Positions 12,843-22,045 are shown, counted from the first letter of the stretch. The stretch: DNA of 64,000 nucleotides from Ectopseudomonas khazarica (GCF_004521985.1 NZ_SBHZ01000003.1:248001-312000); one strand, 5' to 3'. Made by a program: numbers and translations. Notes: generated from the letters alone by a model not told the origin.

Positions 12843-13442
12843 TCAGCGCCCCTCGACCCGGGCACGCAAGCCCTGCAGGGTCTGCAACGGCGCGTCGACG
12901 ACGAAGCTGTTGGCCAGCCACGAAGGCACGCTCCCGCCCGGCTCGGTATGCACCTCGTAGGTCACCTCTACCCTGCCCTCGCCCATTGGCTGCAGGTGCC
13001 ACTGGCCGTCGACCCGCTGCACCCGCACGAAATCATCGTTTTCCGGCAGGCGCTGCGGCACCGCCTCCAGCACCCGCGTGACAGCGCCATCGGCATCCGT
13101 GCGCGTCGTGACCTCGATCACCGAGTCGCGCGCCTTAACCGGCCAGGGCATGTCGAAGCGCGTGTACACCTCGCTCACCTCCCCCTCGTGCTTGAGCAGG
13201 CGCTGCTGCTGACAGCTGAATATCCAGGCACAGGAGCCGGCGACATCCTCCTGGGCGGCCTGCACGGCGGCCAGATCCCCCTTGATCGTCACCACGCCGC
13301 GATAGGCCTTGTACTTGGAACCCGGCACGTCGGCCAGATAGACGCGCATGCCATCCTCCTCACGCTCCAGCTGCCATTGCCTTTCGGCAGCCTGGGTGGC
13401 GGTTGCACACAGCATCACGGCCAACACGGACATACGGATCAT
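12843..13442 (-). CDS. START-domain lipid-binding-like exported protein
   Basis: 199 residues from the ATG at 13442, which gives a clean signal peptide (MIRMSVLAVMLCATATQA, cut before AERQW). The rest resembles the START/Bet v1-like fold: GMRVYLADVPGSKYKAYRGVVTIKG and RDSVIEVTTR are typical of periplasmic START proteins in Pseudomonas. The ligand is unknown. The open frame continues far upstream, but that part covers the next gene in another frame and has no signal peptide. It converges on gltA. Confidence 0.8.
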   Translation of the reverse strand: MIRMSVLAVMLCATATQAAERQWQLEREEDGMRVYLADVPGSKYKAYRGVVTIKGDLAAVQAAQEDVAGSCAWIFSCQQQRLLKHEGEVSEVYTRFDMPWPVKARDSVIEVTTRTDADGAVTRVLEAVPQRLPENDDFVRVQRVDGQWHLQPMGEGRVEVTYEVHTEPGGSVPSWLANSFVVDAPLQTLQGLRARVEGR

Positions 13443-13507
13443 CTTGGAACCTGTTCTCTGGGTAGTGTTTGCGTTTCGACCGCAGCAAGGGGAAACGGGT
13501 TCAGCCG

Positions 13508-13759
13508 TCAGACTGTCGCCTGCTCCAGCCAGCCGAGCATGCGAATGGCGCTGTCGCGACTGTCGCCGCAAAGCTCGACCTCGGCCTTGAACGCCGAGCA
13601 GACGGGCGGCCGCTCCGGCTTCCCGAACAGGGCACAGAGCGCATCGACGGACAGATGAATGCAGCGCACACCTGCCGGCTTGCCGTCGGGCATGCCAGGG
13701 ATGGGCGAACTGATGGAGGGCGCGACGCAACAGGCGCCACAGCCGGCACGGCATTCCAT
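13508..13759 (-). CDS. YkgJ-like cysteine-cluster protein
   Basis: 83 residues, very short. The N-terminus MECRAGCGACCVAPS is the CxxxCxxCC signature of the YkgJ/UPF0153 family, and further cysteines follow (RCIHL, ALCALF, PVCSAF, LCGDS), so a metal or Fe-S site is likely. The biochemical role is unknown. The start has GAGGT upstream. It lies on the same strand and upstream of the START-domain gene with a 65-bp gap, perhaps co-transcribed. Confidence 0.82.
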   Translation of the reverse strand: MECRAGCGACCVAPSISSPIPGMPDGKPAGVRCIHLSVDALCALFGKPERPPVCSAFKAEVELCGDSRDSAIRMLGWLEQATV

Positions 13760-13833
13760 GGGGAACCTCGACGAGGCAGAACGAACGGCGCGATGCTAAT
13801 GAGCCGCGCGCCGTCAGTCGAGGGCTTTCGTGA

Positions 13834-14706
13834 TCAGCGGTTACGCTGCAGGCGCGCCAGCAGGCTGGAGGTATCCCAGCGTCCACCGCCCATGGCCTGG
13901 ATGTCGGCGTAGAACTGATCGACCAGCGCCGTCACCGGCAACTGCGCACCGTTGCGGCGCGACTCCTCGAGCAGGATCGACAGGTCCTTGCGCATCCAGT
14001 CGACGGCGAAGCCGAAGTCGAATTCCCCGGCCAGCATGGTCTTGTAGCGGTTCTCCATCTGCCAGGACTGTGCGGCGCCCTTGCTGATCACATCGACCAC
14101 CGCCTGACCATCGAGCCCGGCGCACTGCGCGAAGTTCAGCGCCTCGGCCAGGCCCTGCACCAGGCCGGCAATGCAGATCTGGTTGACCATCTTGCTCAAC
14201 TGCCCGCTGCCCGCAGGCCCCATCAGACGCATCATCCGCGCGTAACTCTGGATGACCGGCTCGGCCACTGCATAGGTCTCGGCCTCGCCGCCCACCATGA
14301 CCGTCAGCACGCCATTGACCGCCCCCGCCTGGCCGCCGGAGACCGGCGCATCGAGAAAGCCCAGCCCGCTCTCGGCGGCCATGTTCGCCAGCTCGCGGGC
14401 GACATCGGCGGATGCCGTGGTGTGGTCGACCAGGATCGCCCCCGGCGACATCCCGGCGAAGGCGCCCTGCTCGCCCAGGATCACGCTGCGCAGATCGTCG
14501 TCGTTGCCCACGCAGCACATCACCAGCTCGGCGCCCAGCGCGGCCTCGCGCGGCGTCGGCGCCGCACTGCCGGCGTACTCGCCGAGCCACTGCTCGGCCT
14601 TGCCCGGCGAGCGGTTGTACACCGTCACCTGGTGACCGTTGCGGGCGAGATGCCCGGCCATCGGATACCCCATCACGCCCAAGCCGATAAACGCGACCTT
14701 AGCCAT
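13834..14706 (-). CDS. NAD-dependent 3-hydroxyisobutyrate dehydrogenase-family oxidoreductase
   Basis: 290 residues from the ATG at 14706 with AGGAGGT upstream; the frame extends further 5' but without a site. The N-terminal Rossmann motif is GLGVMGYPMAGHL; the substrate loop is DAPVSGGQAGA (about 120); the catalytic lysine is in GQLSKMVNQ (about 170). The family covers 3-hydroxyisobutyrate, tartronate semialdehyde and related beta-hydroxyacid dehydrogenases. No mmsA or valine genes lie nearby, so the substrate is open. Confidence 0.85.
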   Translation of the reverse strand: MAKVAFIGLGVMGYPMAGHLARNGHQVTVYNRSPGKAEQWLGEYAGSAAPTPREAALGAELVMCCVGNDDDLRSVILGEQGAFAGMSPGAILVDHTTASADVARELANMAAESGLGFLDAPVSGGQAGAVNGVLTVMVGGEAETYAVAEPVIQSYARMMRLMGPAGSGQLSKMVNQICIAGLVQGLAEALNFAQCAGLDGQAVVDVISKGAAQSWQMENRYKTMLAGEFDFGFAVDWMRKDLSILLEESRRNGAQLPVTALVDQFYADIQAMGGGRWDTSSLLARLQRNR

Positions 14707-14824
14707 AGCAACCTCCTGCGGACATAGGCGGCAGAGCCTAACACGACGTTTGCCCTCGCCGGAAAGCCCTTCCATACTGCCAGCGGACCCGCTCGAACCG
14801 GGCATCGGACGCTAAGGAGTGCCA

Positions 14825-15373
14825 ATGGGACATTGGTTGGTCATCGACCTGGAAGCCACGACCGACGAAGGCGGCTGGCCGGTGGAGGAAATGGAAATCA
14901 TCGAGATCGGTGCCAGCCTGGTCGGAGCGGACGGCCATGAACGCGACCACTTCCAGCGCATCGTCAGGCCGCAACGACGCCCCTGCCTGACCGATTTCTG
15001 CCGCCAGCTCACCCACATCACCCAGGCGGACGTCGACAGCGCGGCGCCACTGCCCCAGGTCTGGGCGCAGTTCGAGCGCTGGCTGACGCAGCATGCGCCG
15101 CGCCTGGTCGGCTGGAGCAGCTGGGGCGACTACGACCGCCGCCAGCTGCACCAGGAATGGCGCCAGCACCAACTCCTCAGCCTGCTCGCCGACGTGCCCC
15201 ACCTGAACCTCAAGCAGGCCTTCGCCAAGGCCCGCCAGCTGCAGCGCCCGGTAGGCCTGCACAGCGCCCTGCAACTGGCCGGCATGCAGTTTCAGGGGCA
15301 GCAGCACCGTGCGCTCGAGGATGCCCGCAACACCGCTCGCCTGCTGCCGCTGGTACTGCCCATCAAAGGGTGA
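14825..15373 (+). CDS. DEDDh 3'-5' exonuclease
   Basis: 182 residues from the ATG at 14825, with AAGGAG five bases upstream; the GTG two codons earlier touches that site. ExoI motif VIDLEATTD, ExoII around [11 protein letters not shown] and Exo[16 protein letters not shown] supply the acidic metal ligands and the histidine. It resembles the standalone exonucleases (KapD/ERI-1-like) rather than DnaQ. Substrate unknown. It is divergent from the dehydrogenase at 13834. Confidence 0.88.
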   Translation: MGHWLVIDLEATTDEGGWPVEEMEIIEIGASLVGADGHERDHFQRIVRPQRRPCLTDFCRQLTHITQADVDSAAPLPQVWAQFERWLTQHAPRLVGWSSWGDYDRRQLHQEWRQHQLLSLLADVPHLNLKQAFAKARQLQRPVGLHSALQLAGMQFQGQQHRALEDARNTARLLPLVLPIKG

Positions 15374-15512
15374 TGACGAAAAAAAGGCGCTTGGGCATAC
15401 TGGCGCCCCTTTTGTGGCCATGCCCGCCGTGGCGGCCTGCCTTCGGGGCGGCGCCAGGCGACGTTGCAAATGGCTCCCAACAGTTTGTCCACCCACTTCC
15501 GAGGAATCGCAG

Positions 15513-15794
15513 ATGTTCAAGGTCAACGAGTACTTCGACGGCACCGTCAAATCCATCGGCTTCAGCATGGCTGAAGGCCCGGCCACCCTCGGCGTCATGG
15601 CCCCGGGCGAATACGAGTTCGGTACCAGTCAGTTGGAAGTGATGCACGTCGTGGCCGGCGCCCTGACCGTCAAGCTGCCGGGCACCGACAGCTGGACCAC
15701 CTTCGAGGCCGGCAGCCAGTTCACCGTCGAGGCCAACAGCAAGTTCCAGCTGAAGGTCGCCGTGGATACCGCGTACCTCTGCGAATACCGCTAA
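15513..15794 (+). CDS. ppnP: Pyrimidine/purine nucleoside phosphorylase
   Basis: 93 residues from the ATG at 15513, preceded by GAGGAA. It starts [17 protein letters not shown] and contains [21 protein letters not shown]; these are hallmarks of PpnP (YaiE), a small cupin that phosphorolyses several nucleosides. Single-gene unit with its own terminator. The 139-bp gap upstream has GC-rich inverted repeats but no clear promoter. Confidence 0.95.
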   Translation: MFKVNEYFDGTVKSIGFSMAEGPATLGVMAPGEYEFGTSQLEVMHVVAGALTVKLPGTDSWTTFEAGSQFTVEANSKFQLKVAVDTAYLCEYR

Positions 15795-15812
15795 GCCGCA
15801 AGCCTCATGAAG

Positions 15813-15837
15813 AACCGGCCCCTGCGGCCGGTTTTTT
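15813..15837 (+). terminator. ppnP terminator
   Basis: Stem AACCGGCC/GGCCGGTT around CCTGC, followed by TTTT(TT). Confidence 0.9.
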
Positions 15838-15864
15838 CGTTGAACAGCACCAGGACACAGCCTC

Positions 15865-16716
15865 ATGCCCCGCCCCGCCCTCCTTGTCCCCATCGCCCTG
15901 CTCGTGGTGGCCATGACCTCGATCCAGAGCGGCGCATCGCTGGCCAAGAACCTGTTCCCCCTGGTCGGCGCCGAAGGCACCACGGCCCTGCGCCTGGTGC
16001 TTGGCGCGATCATCCTGTCGCTGGTGATGCAGCCCTGGCGCGCCAGGCTCGACCTGCGCAAGTGTCACGCCCTGCTCGCCTACGGCCTGGCCCTCGGCGG
16101 CATGAACCTGTTGTTCTACATGTCGCTGCAGAGCATTCCGCTGGGCATCGCCGTCGCCCTGGAGTTCACCGGGCCACTGGCCCTGGCGCTGTTCTCGTCG
16201 CGACGCCTGCTGGATTTCGTCTGGGTGATCCTGGCCATCGCCGGCCTGTGGCTGCTGCTGCCCACCGGCGCGACGCAGAGCGCCATCGACCCGCTCGGCG
16301 CGGCCTTGGCACTTGGCGCCGGGGTGTGCTGGTCGCTGTACATCATCTTCGGCCAGAAAGCCGGCGCGCAGCATGGCCGTCATACTGTCGCGCTGGGCAC
16401 CTGGGTCGCCGCATTGCTGGTCCTGCCGGTCGGCCTCTGGCACGCCGGCGGCGACCTGTTCGACCTCGGCCTGCTGCCCATCGCCCTCGGCGTGGCGGTG
16501 ATGTCATCGGCGCTGCCGTACAGCCTGGAAATGATCGCCCTGACACGCATGCCCGCGCGCACCTTCAGCGTGCTGATGAGCCTGGAACCGGCGATAGCCG
16601 CGCTCTGTGGCCTGATCTTCCTCGGCGAGAAGCTGCTCTGGGGGCAGTGGCTGGCCGTGGCGGCGATCATCGTCGCCTCAACCGGCGCCGCAGCCACCAT
16701 CAAGCCGCAGCGCTAA
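15865..16716 (+). CDS. rhtA: Threonine/homoserine exporter, EamA family
   Basis: 283 residues, ten hydrophobic segments in two EamA repeats. It matches the RhtA pattern closely: VAMTSIQSGASLAKNLFPLVGAEG, PLGIAVALEFTGPLA, SSRRLLDFVW and SALPYSLEMIALTRMPARTF. Expected role is proton-driven efflux of threonine, homoserine and related amino acids across the inner membrane. Its stop overlaps the stop of the converging ABC exporter by four bases. Confidence 0.9.
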   Translation: MPRPALLVPIALLVVAMTSIQSGASLAKNLFPLVGAEGTTALRLVLGAIILSLVMQPWRARLDLRKCHALLAYGLALGGMNLLFYMSLQSIPLGIAVALEFTGPLALALFSSRRLLDFVWVILAIAGLWLLLPTGATQSAIDPLGAALALGAGVCWSLYIIFGQKAGAQHGRHTVALGTWVAALLVLPVGLWHAGGDLFDLGLLPIALGVAVMSSALPYSLEMIALTRMPARTFSVLMSLEPAIAALCGLIFLGEKLLWGQWLAVAAIIVASTGAAATIKPQR

Positions 16717-18470
16717 CTGCCGAACTGCAGCTCTGCCAGACGCGCATACAGCGCGCTGCTGTCGATCAGCTCGGCATGCCGGCCAATGGCGGCCAGACGC
16801 CCGCGCTCGATCACCGCGATGCGGTCGGCCTGCTTCACCGTGGCCAGACGATGGGCGATCACCAGGGTCGTGCGCCCGGCCATCAGCGACGGCAACGCCT
16901 GCTGGATCAGGTGCTCGCTTTCGGCGTCCAGCGCACTGGTCGCCTCGTCCAGCAGCAAGATCGGCGCATCGGCGAGCAAGGCGCGGGCAATCGCCAGGCG
17001 CTGGCGCTGCCCACCGGACAAGCCCAGCCCCGCCTCGCCCAGATGAGTCTGGTAGCCCTGCGGCAGACGCTGGATGAACTCGTGCGCATGCGCGGCGCGC
17101 GCAGCGGCCTCGACCTCGGCCTGACTCGCATCCAGGCGACCATAGCGGATGTTGTCTTCGATCGAGCCGTAGAACAGCGCCGGATTCTGCGACACCAGCG
17201 CGAAGCAGGCACGCAGCTCACGTGGATCGAGCTGATCGATCGGCACCCCGTCGATGAGGATGCGGCCTTGCTGCGGGTCGAAGAAGCGCAACAGCAGATC
17301 GAACAGGGTCGACTTGCCGGCCCCGGAGGGGCCCACCAGCGCCAGCGTCTCGCCTGCGGCCACCTGCAGGTCGACGCCATCGATGGCATAGCTGTCCGCA
17401 CGTGACGGATAGGCGAAGCGCACCCCCTGCAACTCGATGCGCCCCTGCACTGGCCGCTGCAGCGGCTGCGGCCGTTCCGGCGCCACGATGGCGTTGCGCG
17501 AACGCAGCAGCTCGCCGATGCGCTCGGCCGCCCCGGCTGCACGCTGCAGCTCGCCGATCACCTCGCTCAGCGTACCGAAGGACGAGCCGACGATCAGGCT
17601 GTAGAACACGAAGGCCGCCAACTCGCCACCGGAAATGCGCCCGGCGATGACATCCATGCCGCCGACCCAGAGCATCACCCCCACCGCGCCGAGCACCAGC
17701 ACGATCACCACCGTGATCAGCCAGGAGCGCTGGGCGATGCGCTTGCGCGCGACATCGAAGGCCGCCTCGGCGGACTCGCCGAAACGCCGCTTGTCTTCAT
17801 CCTGGTGGTTATAGGCCTGCACGGTCTTGATCTGCCCCAGCACCTCGCCGACGTAGCTGCCGACGTCGGCCACGCGATCCTGACTCTGCCGCGACAGCGC
17901 CCGCACGCGCCGGCCGAACAGCAGGATGGGCGCCACCACCAGCGGCAAGGCCAGCAGCACGATGCCGCTGAGCTTGGGGTTGGTGACCACCAGCAGGATG
18001 CTGCCGCCGATGAGCATGATCAGGTTGCGCAGCGCCATCGACAGCGATGAACCGATCACCGATTGCAGCAAGGTGGTGTCGGCGGTCAGTCGCGACTGGA
18101 TCTCCGAACTGCGGTTGCTCTCGTAGAAACCGGGGTGCAGCTCGATCAGGTGATCGAACACCCGCCGGCGGATGTCGGCGACCACCCGTTCACCGATCCA
18201 CGACACCAGGTAGAACCGCGTGTAGGTGCCGAACGCCAGTGCCAGCACCAGCACGAAGAACAGCAGCAGGGAATGCCGCAACGCGGCCGGTGACTGCGTG
18301 GCCAGGCCCTGGTCCACCAGCAGCTTGATGCCCTGGCCCATGGACAGGGTGATGGCCGCCGTGAACAACAGCGCCAGCAGTGCACCCAGCACGCGGCCGC
18401 GATACGGCGCGATGAAGCGCCAGGCCAGGCGGACGGCGCCACGCTGGCGAGAAGAAAGCATCGATGTCAT
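16713..18470 (-). CDS. ABC exporter, fused permease and ATPase
   Basis: 585 residues. An N-terminal six-helix exporter domain (about 20-310) is followed by the nucleotide-binding domain: Walker A GPSGAGKST at 380-388, Q-loop near 428, signature LSGGQ 484-488, Walker B ILLLDE 504-509 and the H-loop in AHRLATV. Half-transporter of the MsbA/lipid and multidrug exporter class, working as a homodimer. It is not the main msbA by context (no lpxK nearby). The substrate cannot be told. The broken DoxX-like gene is 8 bp upstream. Confidence 0.9.
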   Translation of the reverse strand: MTSMLSSRQRGAVRLAWRFIAPYRGRVLGALLALLFTAAITLSMGQGIKLLVDQGLATQSPAALRHSLLLFFVLVLALAFGTYTRFYLVSWIGERVVADIRRRVFDHLIELHPGFYESNRSSEIQSRLTADTTLLQSVIGSSLSMALRNLIMLIGGSILLVVTNPKLSGIVLLALPLVVAPILLFGRRVRALSRQSQDRVADVGSYVGEVLGQIKTVQAYNHQDEDKRRFGESAEAAFDVARKRIAQRSWLITVVIVLVLGAVGVMLWVGGMDVIAGRISGGELAAFVFYSLIVGSSFGTLSEVIGELQRAAGAAERIGELLRSRNAIVAPERPQPLQRPVQGRIELQGVRFAYPSRADSYAIDGVDLQVAAGETLALVGPSGAGKSTLFDLLLRFFDPQQGRILIDGVPIDQLDPRELRACFALVSQNPALFYGSIEDNIRYGRLDASQAEVEAAARAAHAHEFIQRLPQGYQTHLGEAGLGLSGGQRQRLAIARALLADAPILLLDEATSALDAESEHLIQQALPSLMAGRTTLVIAHRLATVKQADRIAVIERGRLAAIGRHAELIDSSALYARLAELQFGS

Positions 18471-18478
18471 GACAGGTC

Positions 18479-18872
18479 TCAGGAGTCAGCAGCCGAGGGC
18501 GCTTCGGCCAGCCAGGCCACTGCGCACAAGGCCAGCGCAGCCAGGTTGGTGGAAAGCGGGTTGAACGCCTGAAGCAACAGATGGGGACTGAACAGCGCAA
18601 CATCAAGCCGCAGCACCAGCAATACCGCGACAGCAACCCGCAGCAGCCAGCGCCGGCGACGCATCGTCAGCAGAACGATACCCGGAGTATTTCCCCCACG
18701 CCGGCGATGCGGGCGATCAGCTCCGGCGCGAACAGCGGGTGCTGCGGGCGCCCATGGGCACCAATCATCGCCACCTCGTCAGGACTGAGCCAGAGGATCT
18801 TCGGCGCCAGCCGATGCCAGATGAACGCCAGCGCCAGGGCCAGGCGATCCGCGCCAGACGCGGCTCAGTCAT
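18479..18872 (-). pseudogene. DoxX-like membrane protein, broken by two frameshifts
   Basis: The ATG at 18872 overlaps the stop of the DUF393 gene (ATGACTGA), a normal coupled start. Three frames are then needed: MTEPRLARIA; then LALAFIWHRLAPKILWLSP to GVGEIL; then GIVLLTMRRRR to the end at 18479. Restoring one base near 18841-18846 and one near 18681-18687 gives a single 131-residue DoxX-like protein with four hydrophobic segments. Total length 394 is two short of a multiple of three, as expected. Only the last 61 codons are an intact frame. Either a decaying gene or sequencing errors. Confidence 0.7.
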
Positions 18873-19299
18873 GCAGGAAGCGTTCGCCATGGTCGGCCTT
18901 GGGCAGCAGGCAGACGTCATGCCGACCGAACAGGCGGTAGCGATTCAGCGCGATCCGGTCATAGCACCAGTCACGCAGCGGCCTGGGCACCAGGCGCAGC
19001 CAGCTCAACCCGCGCCACGGCCAGGGCAGCCTGGCGAGAATGCGCAGCAGCGCGGAGGAACGCAGGTGCAAGCCCTGCTCGTCGATCAGCGCCATGCTGT
19101 CGAAGTGATCGGTCGGCAGGCCGTACCAGGCCAGCAGCGCCTGACCCTGTGCGGACTGCACCGAGGCCAGACGAAAGCGTCGTTCGGGGTCATGCCGGAT
19201 GAGAAACTTCGCCCAGCCGTTGCACAGCTTGCAGACGCCGTCGAACAGCACGACGCGCTCTCCAGCGGCCAGCCCCGGCGGCAGATTCGACTGCGTCAT
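18865..19299 (-). CDS. DUF393 (DCC) thiol-disulfide oxidoreductase-like protein
   Basis: 144 residues. The DGVCKLCN motif near residue 20 is the CxxC-type signature of the DCC family (DUF393), followed by FLIRHDPERRFRLASVQS. Predicted redox role; no substrate known. It overlaps the DUF1287 gene upstream by four bases and the DoxX-like pseudogene downstream by eight, so the three form one minus-strand unit. DUF393 and DoxX-like genes are often paired, which supports the reading of the pseudogene. Confidence 0.87.
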   Translation of the reverse strand: MTQSNLPPGLAAGERVVLFDGVCKLCNGWAKFLIRHDPERRFRLASVQSAQGQALLAWYGLPTDHFDSMALIDEQGLHLRSSALLRILARLPWPWRGLSWLRLVPRPLRDWCYDRIALNRYRLFGRHDVCLLPKADHGERFLHD

Positions 19300-19886
19300 C
19301 GCGCGGCACTCGCCTGTTGCGCCTGCGGGCGATAATGGCCGGTGATCCGGAAGGCGAACAGGATGTCCTCCTCCTGCGTGCCACGGCCGATGTTGTGCAG
19401 CACCAGTGGCACGCCGTCCGGTGCCCGACGGTCGCTGACGATGCCGATATGGGTGAGGCCACGCCCCAGATCCCAGGTGACGATGTCACCGGCCGCGTAG
19501 GCGGCTGGCTCCTGGCTGACCGGCAGGGACCAGCCCTGGCGCGCGAACCAGGTCATCAGGTTCGGCACGCGGCGATGGTCGATGTTGCTGTCCGCCCGCT
19601 TAAGCCCCCAGTGCTGCGGATACACCGCAAAGTTGCCGCGCATGTCGCGGTGCACCGCCTCCTGCAGGTCCAGCCCCTGCTCACGCAACGCCCGGATCAC
19701 CACATCGGTGCAGACCCCGGTGGCCATGGGCACGTCGCCGCCCGGGTAGCTCAGGCGCCGGTACGCCGGGTCATAGCTCAGGGTCACACCCACCTGCTTG
19801 CGCGCATCCAGCACCAGCCGGTCGGCCTCGATGGCTTGCGCGGCGAACGCCAGCGACCAGGCCAGCAGCAGCATCACTACCCGCAT
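19296..19886 (-). CDS. DUF1287 exported protein (YijF-like)
   Basis: 196 residues with a signal peptide (MRVVMLLLAWSLAFAAQA). The mature part has TGVCTDVVIRALREQGLDLQ, then DMRGNFAVYP, AGDIVTWDL, LTHIGIVSD and HNIGRG. These match DUF1287, thought to have a papain-like/NlpC fold with the Cys and His as catalytic candidates, so periplasmic peptidase or amidase activity is possible but unproven. It lies 9 bp downstream of the ATP-NAD kinase-like gene, in the same orientation. Confidence 0.85.
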   Translation of the reverse strand: MRVVMLLLAWSLAFAAQAIEADRLVLDARKQVGVTLSYDPAYRRLSYPGGDVPMATGVCTDVVIRALREQGLDLQEAVHRDMRGNFAVYPQHWGLKRADSNIDHRRVPNLMTWFARQGWSLPVSQEPAAYAAGDIVTWDLGRGLTHIGIVSDRRAPDGVPLVLHNIGRGTQEEDILFAFRITGHYRPQAQQASAAR

Positions 19887-19895
19887 TTCGATCTC

Positions 19896-21011
19896 CTATC
19901 GACTCAGGGGATAAAGCAATTCTTCCTTGTAGCCTGCCCAGACCCGCACGGCATCGGGAAAGGCGTCGTCCAGCGTCACGTCGCCGCTGTCGACGAGCAG
20001 CGGACGGCCTTCCAGCGTCGCCAGCTTGCGCTTGGTGGCGACCACCCGCAGGCGCTCCAGGCCGACTTCGCGCAGCACGCGCGGGCTGATCTGCTGATTG
20101 CCACGGCCGATGACATGCCCCTGGCCGCCGATGGCGGTCACCAGGATGTAGGCGGGATGGCCAGCGACCAAGGCGAACAGTTCGGCCTCGTTGACGTCGC
20201 GGGCGATCACCTGACCATTCTCGATCACGTCGACGCCCAGCAAGGTTGTTTCCAGCCCCAGGTTCTGCGCCAGGCCGTGCAGGGTCGAACCGGGGCCGAA
20301 CACATAGCGCACGCCCAACTCCCACTCCGCTTCCAGCCAGGCAGCAAGGTCGGCCAGCACCAGCTCCTCGGACTCCATGCCGCCCTGCTTGACCGCCTGC
20401 ACATAGCCGCCCTCCTGCGGCACGCACAGTTCGCCGTACCAGCGCGCGGTAACGCGCCCTTCACGCAGGGCGCTCTCGTCGATATCGCGCACCTCGCCAC
20501 TGGCCAGGCGCACCAGGCCGCCCTCCACCAGGCGAGCGGTCAACTCGCCCGCCGCGCGCGGGCTGATGGCATAGACCCCGGACTGGATCTTCACCCCGGC
20601 CGGGATGCCCAGCACCGGCTGCCCGTCTCGCACCACCGCGCAGACATCGCGCGCCGTCCCGTCACCCCCGGCGAAGAGGATCAGCGCCACACCGGCATCC
20701 TGCAGTTGCTGCACGGCGCGCCGGGTATCCTCGGCAGTGGTCGGCTGCGCACCCAGCGAGCCCAGCAGGCGGTGCTCGAAGCCCATCTGCGCCAGCAGAT
20801 CACCGCCCATGGCACCGGGATAGGTGACGAACTCGATACGCTCATGCAAGCCCTGCAGCTGTTCGAGCGCGGTACGCGTACGCTGCGCCGCCTTGGCCTC
20901 GACACCCAGCGCCAGCGCCTGCTCGGCCATGCCATCGCTGCCCTTGAACGCAGCCGGACCGCCAAGCCCGGCCAATGGATTGATGATCAGCCCAACATGA
21001 AAACGCGACAT
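19896..21011 (-). CDS. ATP-NAD kinase family protein
   Basis: 371 residues from the ATG at 21011 (GAGGAA upstream), giving MSRFHVGLIINPLAGLGG. FAGGDGTARDV is the diagnostic GGDGT nucleotide motif of NAD/diacylglycerol kinases, followed by GIPAGVKIQSGVYA. It is longer than NadK and belongs to the AcoX-like group of NAD kinase relatives, so true NAD phosphorylation is uncertain. It is first of a minus-strand unit with DUF1287, DUF393 and the broken DoxX-like gene. Confidence 0.88.
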   Translation of the reverse strand: MSRFHVGLIINPLAGLGGPAAFKGSDGMAEQALALGVEAKAAQRTRTALEQLQGLHERIEFVTYPGAMGGDLLAQMGFEHRLLGSLGAQPTTAEDTRRAVQQLQDAGVALILFAGGDGTARDVCAVVRDGQPVLGIPAGVKIQSGVYAISPRAAGELTARLVEGGLVRLASGEVRDIDESALREGRVTARWYGELCVPQEGGYVQAVKQGGMESEELVLADLAAWLEAEWELGVRYVFGPGSTLHGLAQNLGLETTLLGVDVIENGQVIARDVNEAELFALVAGHPAYILVTAIGGQGHVIGRGNQQISPRVLREVGLERLRVVATKRKLATLEGRPLLVDSGDVTLDDAFPDAVRVWAGYKEELLYPLSR

Positions 21012-21158
21012 GTATTCCTCGTTCCACGCAGGCTGGCACGCAGCCTGCAGTACCACTTTCGCACTGTGTTTCGTGACGGAATTCCGCCGTCGCAGCTGTC
21101 ACCGCGCCTTCATCTGGACTTCCTAGAATGGCGCGCATCACTGATCAGGAGACAGGCC

Positions 21159-21332
21159 ATGAGCTTGCACGACAACGCCGCCCAACACCCCGACACATCG
21201 GCCCGGCAGCTGCCGGTCGGGGGCTTCGTCATCGACGCCGAAGGCCGCGAAGTGCCCATCACCGAAGACATGATCCAGCGCGCCTGCAGCGAACTGGAAG
21301 AGAACCACCAGGCCAGCGACAAGCCGGATTGA
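21159..21332 (+). CDS. Small conserved PA1571-type protein
   Basis: 57 residues from the ATG at 21159, with AGGAGA upstream. The core VGGFVIDAEGREVPITEDMIQRACSELE is acidic and soluble and matches, from memory, the short PA1571-like proteins of Pseudomonas found next to an ATP-NAD kinase gene, as here. No cysteine, no membrane segment, function unknown. Confidence 0.82.
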   Translation: MSLHDNAAQHPDTSARQLPVGGFVIDAEGREVPITEDMIQRACSELEENHQASDKPD

Positions 21333-21369
21333 ATCGCACGCCAGACAGGATCGAGCCTGGCGCGCAGGC

Positions 21370-21765
21370 TCAATCGCGCGGTACCAGCTTCAGCGACAGC
21401 GAGTTGATGCAGTAACGCAGCCCGGTAGGCCGTGGCCCATCGGGAAACACATGCCCCAGATGGGCATCGCACTTGGCGCACTTGACCTCGATGCGATGCA
21501 TGCCGTGGCTGAAATCGTCGACGCTGGCGACCACCTCGTCGTTGACCGGCTGGAAATAGCTCGGCCAGCCACTGCCGGAATCGTACTTGGCAGCGGAATC
21601 GAACAGCGCCTCGCCGCAGCAGGCGCAATGGTAGATACCCGGCGTCTTGCTGTCATGGTACTCGCCAGTGAACGGCCGCTCCGTGCCCCCCAGGCGGCAC
21701 ACGTGAAATTGCTCCTGCGACAGCTCTTCGCGCCAGGTTTCCAGGGATTTGTCGACTTTATCCAC
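21370..21765 (-). CDS. msrB: Peptide-methionine (R)-S-oxide reductase
   Basis: 131 residues from the GTG at 21765, with GGAGG ten bases upstream; the longer upstream frame is not conserved. Zinc ligands are C47/C50 and C96/C99, the catalytic cysteine is C119 in RYCIN, and [11 protein letters not shown] and [12 protein letters not shown] frame the site. It repairs oxidised methionine in proteins. Divergent from alaA. Confidence 0.96.
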   Translation of the reverse strand: MDKVDKSLETWREELSQEQFHVCRLGGTERPFTGEYHDSKTPGIYHCACCGEALFDSAAKYDSGSGWPSYFQPVNDEVVASVDDFSHGMHRIEVKCAKCDAHLGHVFPDGPRPTGLRYCINSLSLKLVPRD

Positions 21766-21959
21766 GGGCTGCTTTCCTCCTCGACGATCAGGTGAACGGT
21801 GGCGACGGTGAATCTTCGTGATCGCGGCCAGTCCAGGCGCAGTCCGCACGGCACTGCCGCCATCCTCCGCCTCGTTGCCAGGGTAGCAGGCATGAAAAAA
21901 GCCCGACTGGTACCTTTGCCGCGATCAGGTCGCCACGTATGATTCGACCCCAGTCTGTC

Positions 21960-22021
21960 ACCCACGTTACAGGCTGCCAAGACTCACCCACGGGGAATCT
22001 CGGCAGCCTGAGCCGGTGGGT
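21960..22021 (+). promoter_or_regulatory. Inverted-repeat leader upstream of alaA
   Basis: Seen: perfect 9-bp arms CAGGCTGCC (21970-21978) and GGCAGCCTG (22002-22010). Two copies of CACCCACG (21959-21966 and 21985-21992) compete for one GTGGGT (22016-22021): the first gives a nested long hairpin, the second a pseudoknot-type pairing. It ends 24 bp before the alaA ATG. It could be an RNA leader or a DNA operator; no known family recognised. Confidence 0.5.
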
Positions 22022-22045
22022 TCTTCATAGATCGGGATCCCATAC

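Noticed and set aside
12843..13886. Long version (347 aa) of the START-domain protein
   Set aside because: The 5' part covers the YkgJ-like gene in another frame, and only the start at 13442 gives a signal peptide.
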